Counted from the stretch's first letter, positions 7,969 to 19,891 are shown. The stretch is 64,000 bases of DNA from Bradyrhizobium stylosanthis (GCF_001641335.1 NZ_LVEM01000001.1:1090580-1154579), one strand, 5' to 3'. Notes: a model not told the origin generated them from the letters alone. Translations and numbers: made by a program.

Positions 7969-8982
7969 TCAGCCGTTCGAGACCGCGATCAAATGCTTCA
8001 GCCGCGCGTTGGCCGCGCCGCTGTCGAGCGATTGCACACCGATCGCAACGCCCTCCTTGAGGTCCTTGGCACGGCCGGCCACGACCAGCGCGGCGGCGGC
8101 GTTCATCAACGCCACGTCGCGGTAGGGGCTCGGCTTGCCGCTGAGCACGCTTTGCAGCGCGATCGCATTGGCGTCGGCGTCGCCGCCCTTGAGCGCACCG
8201 GTCTCGCAGCGCGAGAGCCCGGCTTCCTCGGGCGTCACCTCGAAATTCCGGATCTCGCCGTTCTCGAGCGCGGACACGAAGGTCGGGCCGGTGAGGGTGA
8301 TCTCGTCGAGGCCGTCGGATCCGTGCACGACCCAGGCGGCTTCCGAGCCGAGGTTCTTGAGCACCTGCGCCAGCGGCTGCACCCACTGCCGGGAGAAGAC
8401 GCCGACCATCTGCCGCTTCACGCCGGCCGGGTTGGAGAGCGGACCAAGCAGGTTGAAGATCGTGCGGGTCGCGAGCTCGACCCGGGTCGGCCCGACATTC
8501 TTCATGGCGGGATGGTGGGCAGGGGCGAACATGAAGCCGATGCCGCATTCGCGCACGCAGCGGCCGACCTGCTCGGGCTTGAGGTCGATCTTCACGCCGA
8601 GCGACGCCAGCACGTCCGCAGCGCCCGAGCGCGACGACAGCGCGCGGTTGCCGTGCTTGGCCACCGGCACGCCGGCGCCCGCGACGATGAAGGAGGCGCA
8701 GGTCGAGACGTTGACCGAGCCGGAGCCGTCGCCGCCGGTGCCGACGATGTCGACCGCGTCGGACGGCGCCGTCACGGTCAGCATCTTGGAGCGCATCGCC
8801 GCGACTGCGCCGGTGATCTCTTCCACGGTCTCGCCGCGCACCCGCAGCGCCATCAACAGGCCGCCCATCTGCGAGGGCGTCGCCTCGCCCGACATCATGG
8901 CGTCGAAGGCGGATGAGGCTTCGTCACGCGACAGGCTGGCGCCGGTCGCCACTTTTCCAATGATCGATTTCAGGTCGTCCAT
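7969..8982 (-). CDS. trpD: Anthranilate phosphoribosyltransferase
   Basis: 337 residues, full length. It transfers phosphoribose from PRPP to anthranilate in the second step of tryptophan synthesis. The glycine-rich PRPP loop [14 protein letters not shown], the [17 protein letters not shown] segment and [10 protein letters not shown] are all present. It lies 14 bases after the ppiD-like gene and 7 bases before trpC. trpE and trpG are not in the window. Confidence 0.97.
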   Translation of the reverse strand: MDDLKSIIGKVATGASLSRDEASSAFDAMMSGEATPSQMGGLLMALRVRGETVEEITGAVAAMRSKMLTVTAPSDAVDIVGTGGDGSGSVNVSTCASFIVAGAGVPVAKHGNRALSSRSGAADVLASLGVKIDLKPEQVGRCVRECGIGFMFAPAHHPAMKNVGPTRVELATRTIFNLLGPLSNPAGVKRQMVGVFSRQWVQPLAQVLKNLGSEAAWVVHGSDGLDEITLTGPTFVSALENGEIRNFEVTPEEAGLSRCETGALKGGDADANAIALQSVLSGKPSPYRDVALMNAAAALVVAGRAKDLKEGVAIGVQSLDSGAANARLKHLIAVSNG

Positions 8983-8996
8983 CGCGTGCTTTCAAC

Positions 8997-10904
8997 TCAC
9001 TGGTTCGCGCCGGTCACTTGCGCGAAGGCGGCCTGATTAATGGTGGTCCCGATGTCGGTTTCAAGCTTGTTGACGTAGGAGGCGATCTGCTCCTCGGTCA
9101 GGGCGCGGTCGAGGCTTTCCGTCAGCTTCTTGACCGCGTCGGAGGCGGCGTCGACCGCGGGATCGACGATGTCGGTGACGCGGAACACGATCACTTCGCT
9201 GCCGCCGCTGACGGCCGTCTGCCCGACACCGTCCTTGGCGGTGCGGAAGGCGGCTGCAACGACGGTGCCGGGCACGCCGGCGGGCGAGTCGTCGCGCTTG
9301 AAGCTGGTCGCAGTCTCGAACTTGGCGCCGATCGCAGTGGCTTCATCGGCAAGCTTGCCGCCGGCTTCGAGCTTCTGCACCAACTCGGTCGCCTTGGCCT
9401 TCAGCTTGGTCGCGATCTGGTCCTGGCGCCAGCGCGCCTCGACCTGGTCGCGCACCTCGTCGAGGTTGCGATCGCGCGACGGCGTGATGCCCAGCACGTC
9501 GTACCAGGCATAGCCGCCCTTGAACGAGATCGCGTCGTTGTCGACGCCGACATCGGTGTTGAAGGCCTGCGACACCACGTCGAGGCCCTGCGGGATGTTG
9601 GCGACCGGCTGGCCGTTCGGGGCGCGGCCGGAGCGGTCGACGGCGTCGATGGTCACGGCGGTGAGGCCGAGCTTCTGCGCCGCGTCGATCACGCTGGCGC
9701 CGCCGCCGCGCTCGTCTTCCATCTTGTCGCGGAGATCGGCGACCTTGGTACGGGCGCGGTCGGCCGCGATCTCGCGCTTGATGTCGCCGGCAAGCTTCGC
9801 GTAGTCGGCCTCATTGCCCGGCTCGATCTTGTCGACCTTGACTATGGAGGTGCCGAGGGCGCCCTGGATCGGCTGGCTGATCTCGCCTTGGGGCAGCGCG
9901 AAGGCCGCATTGCCGACCGCAGCGTCGAGCGAGGACTTGGTCACGAGCCCGAGATCGATGTCGGAGGCGCTGAGACCGCGCTCCTTGCCGAGATCCTCGA
10001 ACGACATTCCGCCGACGAGGCGCTCACGTGCAGCCTTTGCCTCGGCCTCGTTGGGAAACACGAGCTGCTGGATCTGGCGCTTCTCGGGCGTGCCGAGCCG
10101 GTCCTTGCGCTGCTCGAACACCTTGCGGGCGTCCTCGTCGGAGACCTCGCTCCATTTGCCGATCTCTTCCGGCGAGATCACGACGAACGCGATCTTGCGA
10201 TATTCGGGGGCGCGGAACTGGACCTTGTGGTCCTCGAAATAGGCTGCGAGCGCCTCGGGCGAGGGCGCGTCGATGGTGCCTGCCTGGGCCGCGTCAAGCC
10301 TGATGAATTCGATGGAGCGCTGCTCGTTCTGGAAGCGCGTCAGCACGTCGATCATGGTCTTCGGCGGCTCGAGGCCGGCGCCGATCGTGCCGGTGATCTG
10401 CCGGCGCAGCGACACCTTGCGCTGCTCGGCGACGTAGCGCTGCTCGGTATAGCCGAAATTGCGGATCACGGCCTGGAAGCGGTTGGCATCGAAGGTGCCG
10501 CCGACGCCCTTGAAGTTGGGGTCGTTCATGATGACCTGGCGGATCTGCTCGTCGGACTGGCCGAGCCCGAGACGGCGCGCCTCCTCGTCGAGGGCGGCTT
10601 CCGCAATCGTCTGCTGCAGCACCTGCCGGTCGAGGCCGAACGCGCGCGCCTGGTCGGGCGTCAGCGGCCGGCCGAACTGGCGGCTGATCTGCTGCAGGCG
10701 GTCGGTGTAGATCTGCCGGAACTCGTTCAGCGATATCTCGGTGCTGCCGATCTTGGCCACCGTGGACTGCCCGAAGCCCTTGAAGATGTCGGCGATGCCC
10801 CAAATGCCGAAACTGATGATCAACACGCCCATCACCATGGCCATAATGGTTTTGCCGAGCCAGTTTGATGAGGCCTTGCGCATTCCTCGAAGCATTTGGT
10901 CCAA
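8997..10904 (-). CDS. PpiD/SurA-like periplasmic peptidyl-prolyl isomerase, membrane-anchored
   Basis: 635 residues. One N-terminal transmembrane helix (about 17-37) anchors the protein with its bulk in the periplasm. The SurA-like N-terminal chaperone region (about 50-200) is followed by a parvulin-type PPIase domain (about 260-370) and a long C-terminal chaperone-like part, the PpiD layout. PpiD helps secreted proteins fold after leaving the SecYEG channel. An alternative start lies 3 codons in (MLRGMRKASSNW). It heads the operon with trpD, trpC and moaC and is divergent from tpiA. The link to trp genes is conserved in related bacteria but has no obvious functional logic. Confidence 0.9.
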   Translation of the reverse strand: MDQMLRGMRKASSNWLGKTIMAMVMGVLIISFGIWGIADIFKGFGQSTVAKIGSTEISLNEFRQIYTDRLQQISRQFGRPLTPDQARAFGLDRQVLQQTIAEAALDEEARRLGLGQSDEQIRQVIMNDPNFKGVGGTFDANRFQAVIRNFGYTEQRYVAEQRKVSLRRQITGTIGAGLEPPKTMIDVLTRFQNEQRSIEFIRLDAAQAGTIDAPSPEALAAYFEDHKVQFRAPEYRKIAFVVISPEEIGKWSEVSDEDARKVFEQRKDRLGTPEKRQIQQLVFPNEAEAKAARERLVGGMSFEDLGKERGLSASDIDLGLVTKSSLDAAVGNAAFALPQGEISQPIQGALGTSIVKVDKIEPGNEADYAKLAGDIKREIAADRARTKVADLRDKMEDERGGGASVIDAAQKLGLTAVTIDAVDRSGRAPNGQPVANIPQGLDVVSQAFNTDVGVDNDAISFKGGYAWYDVLGITPSRDRNLDEVRDQVEARWRQDQIATKLKAKATELVQKLEAGGKLADEATAIGAKFETATSFKRDDSPAGVPGTVVAAAFRTAKDGVGQTAVSGGSEVIVFRVTDIVDPAVDAASDAVKKLTESLDRALTEEQIASYVNKLETDIGTTINQAAFAQVTGANQ

Positions 10905-11118
10905 CTTGTTTGGTCAGGAGGGGAACGGGAGCGCGTCTTAATGCAGATTCCGCAAAAGCGCGTCACCAAATTGATAGATCATCATAAAGTGGCGGCTTTC
11001 CCCCCGCAACCTCAGGTCAGGCCGTGGCTCCGCGCTGCGGTTAATCGCCCCTGGTCTCTGGAACTGCTGTGGCAGCTCTGCTAGCGCATGCACAAACCTC
11101 ATCTTGCTGGAAATTAAT

Positions 11119-11874
11119 ATGACCGATGCCATCCGACCGCTGATCGCCGGCAACTGGAAAATGAACGGCCTGAAGGCCCAGGCTGCCGAATTCGACGCCA
11201 TGCTCAATGGCGCGGCAGAGGTGGCCGCCAAGGCCGACCTGCTGGTCTGCCCGCCGGTGACCCTGGTTGCGGCTTTTGCCGGTAAAGCGGCCGGCAAGAA
11301 GGTCGCGGTGGGAGCCCAGGATTGCCATCCCAAGGCCTCCGGCGCCCATACCGGCGATATCGCCGCCGAGATGCTGGCGGATGCCGGGGCGACCGCCATC
11401 ATCGTCGGCCATTCCGAGCGCCGCGCCGATCATGGCGAGGGTGATGCTCTCGTCCGGCAGAAGGCCGAAGCCGCCTGGCGGGCAGGGGTCACGGCGATCG
11501 TCTGCATCGGCGAGACGCAGGCCCAGCGCGACGCCGGCCAGACCCTGGACATCCTGCGCGGTCAGCTCGACGGCTCACTGCCGGATGGCTCCACCTCCGC
11601 CAATCTGGTCGTGGCCTATGAGCCGGTCTGGGCGATCGGTACGGGCCTGACCCCTACGGCGAAAGATGTCGAGCAGATTCATGGGTTTATCCGGGAATTC
11701 CTGACCTCCCGGTTCAAGGCCGACGGTGCCAGGATGCGCATCCTCTACGGCGGCTCCGTCAAGCCCTCGAACGCGGCCGAGCTGATGGCCGTCAAGAACG
11801 TCAACGGCGCGCTGGTCGGCGGCGCCAGCCTGAAGGCGGCCGATTTCCTTGCCATTGCCAAGGGCTGCCCCTAG
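11119..11874 (+). CDS. tpiA: Triosephosphate isomerase
   Basis: 251 residues from the ATG at 11119; a TTG at 11104 is in frame but lies before the family start. It interconverts dihydroxyacetone phosphate and glyceraldehyde 3-phosphate. The substrate Lys is in AGNWKMNG, the catalytic His in VGHSERR, and the catalytic Glu in [12 protein letters not shown]. The phosphate-binding YGGSVKP segment is also present. It is divergent from the ppiD operon and followed by a hairpin and then secG. Confidence 0.98.
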   Translation: MTDAIRPLIAGNWKMNGLKAQAAEFDAMLNGAAEVAAKADLLVCPPVTLVAAFAGKAAGKKVAVGAQDCHPKASGAHTGDIAAEMLADAGATAIIVGHSERRADHGEGDALVRQKAEAAWRAGVTAIVCIGETQAQRDAGQTLDILRGQLDGSLPDGSTSANLVVAYEPVWAIGTGLTPTAKDVEQIHGFIREFLTSRFKADGARMRILYGGSVKPSNAAELMAVKNVNGALVGGASLKAADFLAIAKGCP

Positions 11875-11901
11875 CTAACCCAAACCGGTTGGTCCGGGCC
11901 C

Positions 11902-11930
11902 GATCGGGGGTGGCAATAGCCCCTCCGATC
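11902..11930 (+). terminator. Hairpin after tpiA
   Basis: GATCGGGGG (11902-11910) pairs with CCCCTCCGATC (11920-11930) with one bulged base and a 9-base loop. There is no T-run after it, so it may slow polymerase or protect the 3' end rather than act as a full intrinsic terminator. Confidence 0.5.
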
Positions 11931-12014
11931 GTGTAACACCGCGCAACTTCAGGAAAACCCGCGAAGCGCGATCGGCCGCCGTCAGGCGCCGCCCGCTTGT
12001 GACGGAAGGACACT

Positions 12015-12401
12015 ATGCAGACCGTTGTCATCGTCATTCACCTCATGATCGTCGCCGTCATGATTGGCGCCGTCCTGCTCCAGAAGTCGGAAGGCGGCGG
12101 CCTCGGCATGGGCGGCGGCGCGGGCTTCATGTCGAGCCGCGGCACCGCGAACCTCCTGACGCGGACCACCGCGATTCTGGCCGGGCTTTTCTTCCTCACC
12201 AGCATGTTCCTGTCCTGGCACGCGGGCTACAGCCGCGCGCCGTCGTCGATCATCGGCACGCCGGCCTCGCAGGGCCAGCCGGCTGGCGGCTCGCCGATCG
12301 CGCCCCCGACCTCAGGCGGCATCCTGGATTCGCTGAAGAAGGCCGACGAGCAGCAGCAGGCGCCGGCTCCGACCGGCCCGCAGGTGCCGCGTTCGCAATA
12401 A
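12015..12401 (+). CDS. secG: Protein translocase subunit SecG
   Basis: 128 residues. SecG is the small accessory subunit of the SecYEG channel. Two hydrophobic segments (about 3-22 and 53-72) flank the conserved cytosolic loop with LLQKSEGGGLGMGGG. The C-terminal half (from about 78) is a long Pro/Gly/Gln/Ala-rich tail typical of alphaproteobacterial SecG. The tpiA-secG-pyrG order is common in this group. Confidence 0.95.
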   Translation: MQTVVIVIHLMIVAVMIGAVLLQKSEGGGLGMGGGAGFMSSRGTANLLTRTTAILAGLFFLTSMFLSWHAGYSRAPSSIIGTPASQGQPAGGSPIAPPTSGGILDSLKKADEQQQAPAPTGPQVPRSQ

Positions 12402-12555
12402 AGCAGGGGGGCCATGCAGGGCGGCGGCTACCGTCCTGCGTCAACAATCCCCATCAAGGCACTGTCACCACTCTTAGTTTTGGCTCACCCACAGGCCCGC
12501 AGAATCTTTGGGGCGGAATACGAATCGCTTTGGCGAATCGAATTCGAGGGATTAG

Positions 12556-14199
<1,644 letters not shown>

Positions 14200-14203
14200 T
14201 GGT

Positions 14204-14866
14204 TCAGCGCGCGGCCGAGTGGTCGCGCGCGTGATGCATCGGCTCCAGCGCCACCCGCGCTGACGGCTCAGGCGCAAGCGATCCCGTGATCAGCTTCATC
14301 TGCGGCCGCCGCGTCAACCTGTAGACGGCGGCGGGCGGTACGTTCAGCAAGGCGCGATCCACGAGCTTTGCGCGCAGGCCCAGCCGGTCGAGCACGGGCC
14401 GCGGCACCGGGCAGCTCATGCCATAGGTGAATTGGTAGAACGCGCCGCCGGGGCGCAAATAGCTAAACGCGCCGCCGAGGATCGAGATGACCTTGCGCCT
14501 GCTCATGTTGAGCAGCGGCAGGCCGCTCACGACCGCGCCGACCGGCGCGCCGTCATAGAGACGCTCGGTCGTCAGCCGGCCTGCGTCCATCCACAGCACG
14601 CGCGCGCCGGGAAAACGCATCTGCAGCAGCTTCATGAAGTCGGAGCCGTATTCGATCAGCGTGAGATCTTGCGGACGGACACCGCGCTTGAGCAGCTTGT
14701 AGGTGAACGCGCCGGTGCCTGGACCGAGCTCGAGGATCGGACCCGTCGATGCGCTGATCTCGCGCGTGATGAGGTCGGCCAGTGCCGCACCCGATGGTGC
14801 GACGGCGCCGACCCGGCGCGGTGACGACATCCAGGACAGGAAGAACGAAAGAAAATCGTTGGGCAT
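14204..14866 (-). CDS. Class I SAM-dependent methyltransferase, phospholipid N-methyltransferase-like
   Basis: 220 residues from the ATG at 14866, chosen because GGAG lies 6-9 bases upstream; the frame stays open to 14938. SAM-binding motif I reads PILELGPGTGAFT. The N-terminal SPRRVGAVAPSG and the later VSGLPLLNM resemble small phosphatidylethanolamine N-methyltransferases related to KsgA, several of which occur in Bradyrhizobium. The substrate is therefore likely a membrane lipid, but an rRNA or other target cannot be excluded from sequence alone. It lies about 110 bases beyond the end of a histidine kinase gene on the same strand. Confidence 0.7.
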   Translation of the reverse strand: MPNDFLSFFLSWMSSPRRVGAVAPSGAALADLITREISASTGPILELGPGTGAFTYKLLKRGVRPQDLTLIEYGSDFMKLLQMRFPGARVLWMDAGRLTTERLYDGAPVGAVVSGLPLLNMSRRKVISILGGAFSYLRPGGAFYQFTYGMSCPVPRPVLDRLGLRAKLVDRALLNVPPAAVYRLTRRPQMKLITGSLAPEPSARVALEPMHHARDHSAAR

Positions 14867-14978
14867 GCGCACTCCGGCATCGTGGTTTGCACCTCCCGAG
14901 ATCGGAGGTGAGACGGATGCAGTGTTGCGGAGGCGCATTGCGACAGCATTGCGCTGCCGGAAGCGGATGCGGATTGAA

Positions 14979-16355
14979 TCAACTCTTTCGAACCGGCGGC
15001 AGCGTCATCCGGAAACAGGCGCCGCCCTCTGGTCCATCGGCCACCGAGACGTGGCCGCCGTGCAGCTGCACGATCTCGCGCACCATGTTGAGGCCGAGGC
15101 CGGCCCCGCGATCGAGCGGCGCCAGCCGGTAGAACGGCTCGAACACCTGTTCGCGCTGATCGGCGGGAATGCCGGCGCCTTCATCCGTGACCTCGATGTT
15201 CGCTGGACTAGAGACGCGAATCCCGATCGTGCCGCGGCGCGGGCCGTGCTGGATCGCGTTCTGCACGAGATTGGTCAGCGCGCGCTCCAGTGCCGCCGCA
15301 TCGCCGATCGTCTCGATCTGTGTCGCCGGCGCATCGAGCGCCAGCTCGTAGCCGGCCGCGATCGCCAGCGGCGCGAGGTCGGCGGCAACGCTTTGCGCAA
15401 CCGCGACGAGATTGAGGCGCGTGAAGGGATGACCGCAGCGGTCGAGCCGCTGGATGTCGAGCAATTGCTCGGCAAGTGTCGCAAGCCGTGCGGCATCCTC
15501 CAGCAGGCGGGTCTTGTCCGGGCCGGGGCTGAGCGACTCCAGCCGCGTGTTCAGGATCGCGATCGGTGTGCGCAGCTCGTGCGCGGCGTCCGCAACGAAG
15601 CGCTTGTGGCGGGCATAGCCCTGGTCGAGCCGTGCCAGCGCGTCGTTGATCGCGGATACCAGCGGCACGACTTCCAGCGGAATGCGCTCCACCGGAAGCC
15701 GCGCGCCGCGCTGGTGGATGTCGATGCGCCTAGCCTCGTCCGCCGCGGTATCGAGCCCCCTGAACGCGCGCTGCACGATCATCGGCGTCGCGATGAAGGT
15801 CGCCGTTCCCATCAGCAAGAGACCGGGCAGGGCGATGCCCAGGAACGCAAGCGAAGTCATGAACAGCGCCTTGGCGCCCGTCAGCCGTCCCTGCGTCGCC
15901 GTGATGACCTGCACATTGCCCGCTGGCGTGTCGACCCGTTTCAGCCGCGCCGCCGGCTTGCGTGGATCGTCCTCGAACATCTGCCAGCCGAGCCGCGCCT
16001 GGCTGATCTGGTCGAGGCCGTTGCCGATCGCGGCGAACTCGGCCGGCACGGTGCCTTCGCTGAGCGAGCGGCCCTGCCGGTCGCGCACCAAAAACCAGAG
16101 GTCGGGCGTTTCGTTGCGCAACTGCTGCAGCTCGGCGGTCGGCCGCAACGCCAGTCCGCCTTGCGCATCGCGTGTGAGCGCGCGCTGGACGACATCGATG
16201 ACACGGTCCTCGTCGCGCTCGGCGAGCGCGAAGCCGGAGGCGCAGAGCCCGGCGATGACGATTGCGACCAGCGCGACCAGGATCGCCGCCTGGAGCGAGA
16301 GCAGGCGCCAGCTTAGCCGCGAGCGCAGGCAATAGGGATCGTCGTGTTTGCTCAT
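14979..16355 (-). CDS. Two-component sensor histidine kinase
   Basis: 458 residues from the ATG at 16355. Two transmembrane helices (about 17-40 and 160-185) border a periplasmic sensor domain of about 120 residues. A HAMP-like linker and a HisKA domain with phospho-acceptor His in FVADAAHELRTPIAI follow. The HATPase domain has NLVQNAIQHG, DEGAGIP and GAGLGLNMV. It is organised like QseC/TctE-type kinases. It follows its response regulator by 10 bases, and both are on the minus strand, so it is a cognate pair. The signal is not evident. The frame runs open upstream past the start only because it overlaps the regulator in another frame. Confidence 0.92.
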   Translation of the reverse strand: MSKHDDPYCLRSRLSWRLLSLQAAILVALVAIVIAGLCASGFALAERDEDRVIDVVQRALTRDAQGGLALRPTAELQQLRNETPDLWFLVRDRQGRSLSEGTVPAEFAAIGNGLDQISQARLGWQMFEDDPRKPAARLKRVDTPAGNVQVITATQGRLTGAKALFMTSLAFLGIALPGLLLMGTATFIATPMIVQRAFRGLDTAADEARRIDIHQRGARLPVERIPLEVVPLVSAINDALARLDQGYARHKRFVADAAHELRTPIAILNTRLESLSPGPDKTRLLEDAARLATLAEQLLDIQRLDRCGHPFTRLNLVAVAQSVAADLAPLAIAAGYELALDAPATQIETIGDAAALERALTNLVQNAIQHGPRRGTIGIRVSSPANIEVTDEGAGIPADQREQVFEPFYRLAPLDRGAGLGLNMVREIVQLHGGHVSVADGPEGGACFRMTLPPVRKS

Positions 16356-16365
16356 ATCAGCTTCT

Positions 16366-17043
16366 TCAGGCTGGCAGCTTCTTGAGGAGATAGCCGACGC
16401 CGCGAATGCCGTGGATCTCGATGCCCGCGTCGGCGTCCGCGAGCTTTCGCCGTAGCCGCGAGACATGGGTGTCGAGCGCGTTCGACTGGATCTCGTCGTC
16501 GAAATTGTAGACCGCCTCTTCCAGTGCCGCGCGCAGCACGGTCCGGCCCATGCGGCGGACCAGGGCTTCGAGCACCAGGAGCTCGCGGCGCGGCAGCTCG
16601 AATGGCGTGCCGTCGATGCTGGCCTCGCGATGACCGAGATCGAAGGCGAGGCGGCCGGCACGAATGACGTCGGGGGACAGGCCCGCGGGCCGCCGCAGCA
16701 CGGCGCGCAGCCGCGCCAGCAACTCCTCGACCGCGAACGGTTTTGCCAGATAGTCGTCGGCGCCGCTGTCGAGCCCGGCGATGCGGTCGGCGAGCTCGCC
16801 CCGCGCGGTCAGGACGATGATCGGCACACCGTCGGCGCGCGCCCGGAGCTTCGGGATCAGGGCAAGGCCGTCGCCGTCGGGAAGCTGGCGGTCGAGCAGG
16901 ACCGCGGCGTGGACGTCGGCGGAGATGGCTTCCTCCGCTTCGGCGAGTGTGGGGGCATGGTCAACCACCATGTCATAGCGCTTCAGCGCCGAGGCCAGCG
17001 CGCCGGCCATTTCCGCTTCGTCCTCGACCAGCAAAATCCGCAT
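16366..17043 (-). CDS. OmpR/PhoB-family response regulator
   Basis: 225 residues from the ATG at 17043 (MRILLVEDEAEM). The receiver domain (1-115) has the acidic pair DE near the start, the phospho-acceptor Asp in LLDRQLPDGDG, the conserved Thr in IIVLTARG and Lys in DYLAKPFAVEEL. The C-terminal winged helix (about 125-222) contains the typical NALDTHVSRLRRKL recognition region. It is the first gene of a two-gene operon with the histidine kinase and presumably controls transcription of unknown targets. Confidence 0.93.
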   Translation of the reverse strand: MRILLVEDEAEMAGALASALKRYDMVVDHAPTLAEAEEAISADVHAAVLLDRQLPDGDGLALIPKLRARADGVPIIVLTARGELADRIAGLDSGADDYLAKPFAVEELLARLRAVLRRPAGLSPDVIRAGRLAFDLGHREASIDGTPFELPRRELLVLEALVRRMGRTVLRAALEEAVYNFDDEIQSNALDTHVSRLRRKLADADAGIEIHGIRGVGYLLKKLPA

Positions 17044-17231
17044 GTGACAGGCACCCAGGCTGCGACTGAGCCTTTGTAGCGGCCCGATCATTGCGGCAGC
17101 ATTGCGGGAGTCCGGCGCAGCGCCGCAAGCGCAAGCTATGCGCGGAACGCCACAGGGGCGGCCGGGCGGGGCTCAAGACACCGTCGGGGCCAGCCGCTAT
17201 AACCGCCGGGCCTGTTCAGGGAGGAACAAGA

Positions 17232-17558
17232 ATGATCTATGAAATGCGCGTCTATCGCTGCGTCCCCGGCCGCCTGCCGGCGCTCTTGAAGCGGTTCGAG
17301 ACGGTGACGCTGAAGCTGTGGGAGAAGCACGGTATCCGCCAGGCCGGATTCTTCACCACGCTGATCGGCGAATCCAACCAGGAGCTGACCTATTTCCTGG
17401 CCTGGGAGTCGCTTGGCGAGCGCGAGACGAAGTGGGGCAAGTTCATGACCGATCCGGACTGGATGAAAGCGCGCGCCGAAAGCGAAGCGGACGGCCAGAT
17501 CGTCGGCAATATCGTCAGCCAGTTCCTGACGCCGACGGCCTTCTCGGCGGTGAAGTAG
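17232..17558 (+). CDS. NIPSNAP family protein
   Basis: 108 residues, preceded by GGGAGGAAC. It begins MIYEMRVYRCVPGRLPALL and contains WEKHGIRQAGFFTTLIG and LTYFLAWESL, the pattern of small NIPSNAP/ABM ferredoxin-like fold proteins. The molecular role of bacterial members is not established. It is divergent from the two-component operon and about 130 bases upstream of kdsA. Confidence 0.85.
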   Translation: MIYEMRVYRCVPGRLPALLKRFETVTLKLWEKHGIRQAGFFTTLIGESNQELTYFLAWESLGERETKWGKFMTDPDWMKARAESEADGQIVGNIVSQFLTPTAFSAVK

Positions 17559-17685
17559 GAACCTGCCGACGCACGGGCGGCGCCGGGAGCCCCGGCGCAA
17601 CCCTGATATTCGGATGACCCGGCCCGAATAGGGTTGATCCGACCCTCGCGGCGGCTATGGTTCGCGCCGAAACGAGGGATTTGCC

Positions 17686-18537
17686 TTGAGCTCTTCGACG
17701 TCAGCGGCGCCGGTCGTCACCATCGGCAGCGTCAAATTCGGCAATGATCTGCCGATCTCGATCATTGCCGGGCCCTGCCAGCTCGAAAGCCGCCAGCACG
17801 CGCTGGAAGTGGCCTCCGCACTGAAGGAGATCGCGGCGCGGCTGAAGATCGGCCTCGTCTACAAGACCTCGTTCGACAAGGCGAACCGCACCAGCGCGTC
17901 GGCGGCGCGCGGGCTGGGGCTGGCACAGTCGCTGCCGATCTTCGCCGAGATCCAGTCCTCTCTCGGCCTTCCCGTTCTGACAGATGTGCACGAAGCCACG
18001 CAATGCGCCGAAGTCGCGCAGGCGGTGGACATCCTGCAGATCCCGGCCTTCCTGTGCCGTCAGACCGATCTGCTGCTGGCCGCGGCCGCGACCGGCAAGG
18101 TCGTCAACGTCAAGAAGGGGCAGTTCCTGGCGCCCTGGGACATGGCCAATGTGGTGACCAAGATCACCAGCGCCGACAATCCGAACGTGCTCGTCACCGA
18201 GCGCGGCGCCTCCTTCGGCTACAACACGCTGGTGTCCGACATGCGCGCGCTGCCGATCCTGGCGCGCACCACCGGCGCGCCCGTGATCTTCGATGCCACC
18301 CATTCGGTGCAGCAGCCGGGCGGGAAGGGGACCTCATCGGGCGGCGAGCGCGAATTCGTGCCGGTGCTGGCGCGCGCGGCCGTCGCGGTCGGCGTTGCCG
18401 GCGTCTTCATCGAGACCCATCCCGATCCTGATCGCGCCCCGTCCGACGGCCCGAACATGGTGCCGCTGCGGGACTTCGAGGCGCTGATCCGTACGCTGAT
18501 GGCGTTCGACGCGGTGACGAAAAGCACAACGCGCTGA
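17686..18537 (+). CDS. kdsA: 3-deoxy-8-phosphooctulonate synthase (KDO-8-P synthase)
   Basis: 283 residues from a TTG start with GAGGGA upstream. It condenses PEP and arabinose 5-phosphate to KDO-8-phosphate for lipopolysaccharide inner core. Landmarks are [44 protein letters not shown] and [12 protein letters not shown]. The TGA stop shares its last base with the ATG of the following MFS gene, so the two are translated from one message. Confidence 0.97.
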   Translation: MSSSTSAAPVVTIGSVKFGNDLPISIIAGPCQLESRQHALEVASALKEIAARLKIGLVYKTSFDKANRTSASAARGLGLAQSLPIFAEIQSSLGLPVLTDVHEATQCAEVAQAVDILQIPAFLCRQTDLLLAAAATGKVVNVKKGQFLAPWDMANVVTKITSADNPNVLVTERGASFGYNTLVSDMRALPILARTTGAPVIFDATHSVQQPGGKGTSSGGEREFVPVLARAAVAVGVAGVFIETHPDPDRAPSDGPNMVPLRDFEALIRTLMAFDAVTKSTTR

Positions 18538-19748
18538 TGCACCAGCCTGCGACCGGGGCGCCCGCCGACCAGAAGTTTCCACCCGCGATCAACATCATCG
18601 CGCTGGCGAGCTTCTCGGCGGCACTGTCGACGCGCGCGCTCGATCCAGTCCTGCCGCATGTCGCCGAGGATTTTTCGATCAGCGTCACGACCGCCGCCAG
18701 CATCGCGGCCGGCTATGCCCTGATCTACGCGCTGGTCCAGCCCGTGATCGGCGCGGCCGCCGATATGTTCGGCAAGGCGCGGCTGATGACCCTGTGTCTG
18801 GCGCTGCTCGGTGTCGCCTCCATTCTCGGCGCGGTCGCGACCACCTTCTCGGGCCTGTTCGCGAGCCGCATCCTGGCAGGCATCGCCGCCGGCGGCGTGT
18901 TTCCGGTCGCTCTCGGCCTGACCGCCGACCTCGTCGTACCCGCCAAGCGGCAGGTCGCGATCGGCCGCACGCTCGCGGGCTCGATGACCGGCAATCTGTT
19001 AGGTGCGACCGCCTCCGGCATCATCGGCGAGTTCATCGGCTGGCGCGGCGTGCTGATGATCCTCGGCGCGCTCGGTCTGATCGCGGCCGTTGCGGTGGCG
19101 GCCGGCTTTCGCGGTGCCGCGCTGACGGCGCCGCCGAAGACCGATTTCAAGGCATTGCGACAGGGCTATCGCACCATCTTCGCCAACCCCAACACGCGCT
19201 ACTGCTACTCGGCGGTGTTCGTCGAGGGCTGCTGCGTGTTTGGCCTGTTTCCCTTCATCGCTGCGTTGCTGTTCGATCTCGGCGAGAAGTCGCCGTCGAT
19301 CGCGGGCATCGTCATCGCCGGCTTTGCGGTCGGCGGGCTGTTCTACACCTTCACGGTCTCGCGCTTCCTGCCATGGCTGGGCGTCAAGGGCATGATGATC
19401 GCGGGCGCGGGCCTTGTCGGGCTGCAGCTCGGCCTGCTCGCCTTAGGGCCCCAATGGAAGCTGCAATTCGTCAGCATGCTGGCGATGGGGTGGGGCTTCT
19501 ACATGATCCATGGCTGCCTCCAGGTGTTTGCCAGCGAGCTCTCCGTCGGGGCGCGGGCGACCGCGATGTCGCTGCACTCGTTCTTCTTCTTCATGGGGCA
19601 GACGGTTGGCCCGATCGCCTACGGCCTCGGCCTCCAGCACGGCGGCAAGGTGCCGACGCTGCTCGTGAGCGCGGCGATCATGGTCACGCTGGGCCTCGTC
19701 TGCGCCCGCTGGCTCAAATCGCGGGCACCGGCGGACGCGCGCGCCTGA
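18537..19748 (+). CDS. MFS transporter
   Basis: 403 residues with about 12 predicted transmembrane helices. It has the MFS loop 2-3 signature region DMFGKARLMT, and ASRILAGIAAGGVFPVALG in helix 4. Sequence alone suggests a drug or metabolite:proton antiporter of the DHA1 type; the substrate is unknown. It overlaps kdsA by one base, so it is translationally coupled, although no direct pathway link is evident. Confidence 0.9.
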   Translation: MHQPATGAPADQKFPPAINIIALASFSAALSTRALDPVLPHVAEDFSISVTTAASIAAGYALIYALVQPVIGAAADMFGKARLMTLCLALLGVASILGAVATTFSGLFASRILAGIAAGGVFPVALGLTADLVVPAKRQVAIGRTLAGSMTGNLLGATASGIIGEFIGWRGVLMILGALGLIAAVAVAAGFRGAALTAPPKTDFKALRQGYRTIFANPNTRYCYSAVFVEGCCVFGLFPFIAALLFDLGEKSPSIAGIVIAGFAVGGLFYTFTVSRFLPWLGVKGMMIAGAGLVGLQLGLLALGPQWKLQFVSMLAMGWGFYMIHGCLQVFASELSVGARATAMSLHSFFFFMGQTVGPIAYGLGLQHGGKVPTLLVSAAIMVTLGLVCARWLKSRAPADARA

Positions 19749-19764
19749 CGGAAGTACCGAATTA

Positions 19765-19786
19765 CCGGACATCCGTAATTGTCCGG
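19765..19786 (+). terminator. Possible terminator hairpin after the MFS gene
   Basis: CCGGACA (19765-19771) pairs with TGTCCGG (19780-19786) around an 8-base loop, 17 bases after the transporter stop. No T-run follows, so it is a weak call. Confidence 0.35.
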
Positions 19787-19891
19787 GAGAAAACGGTAGC
19801 CAACTCCCTTCAATCTTAAATCAAATCTCACCGTTCGCTCCGTAGATTGCCGCGCAAACCGCCTCTAGCGGCAACATCTGTGGATCAGTCG

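Noticed and set aside
10960..10990. TTGAT-AGATC-ATCA near 10966 as a FixK/FNR-type site
   Set aside because: The half-site spacing is 5 instead of 4 bases and the second half is incomplete.
16356..16661. Upstream extension of the histidine kinase frame into the response regulator
   Set aside because: The regulator is complete in another frame; the kinase begins at the ATG at 16355.
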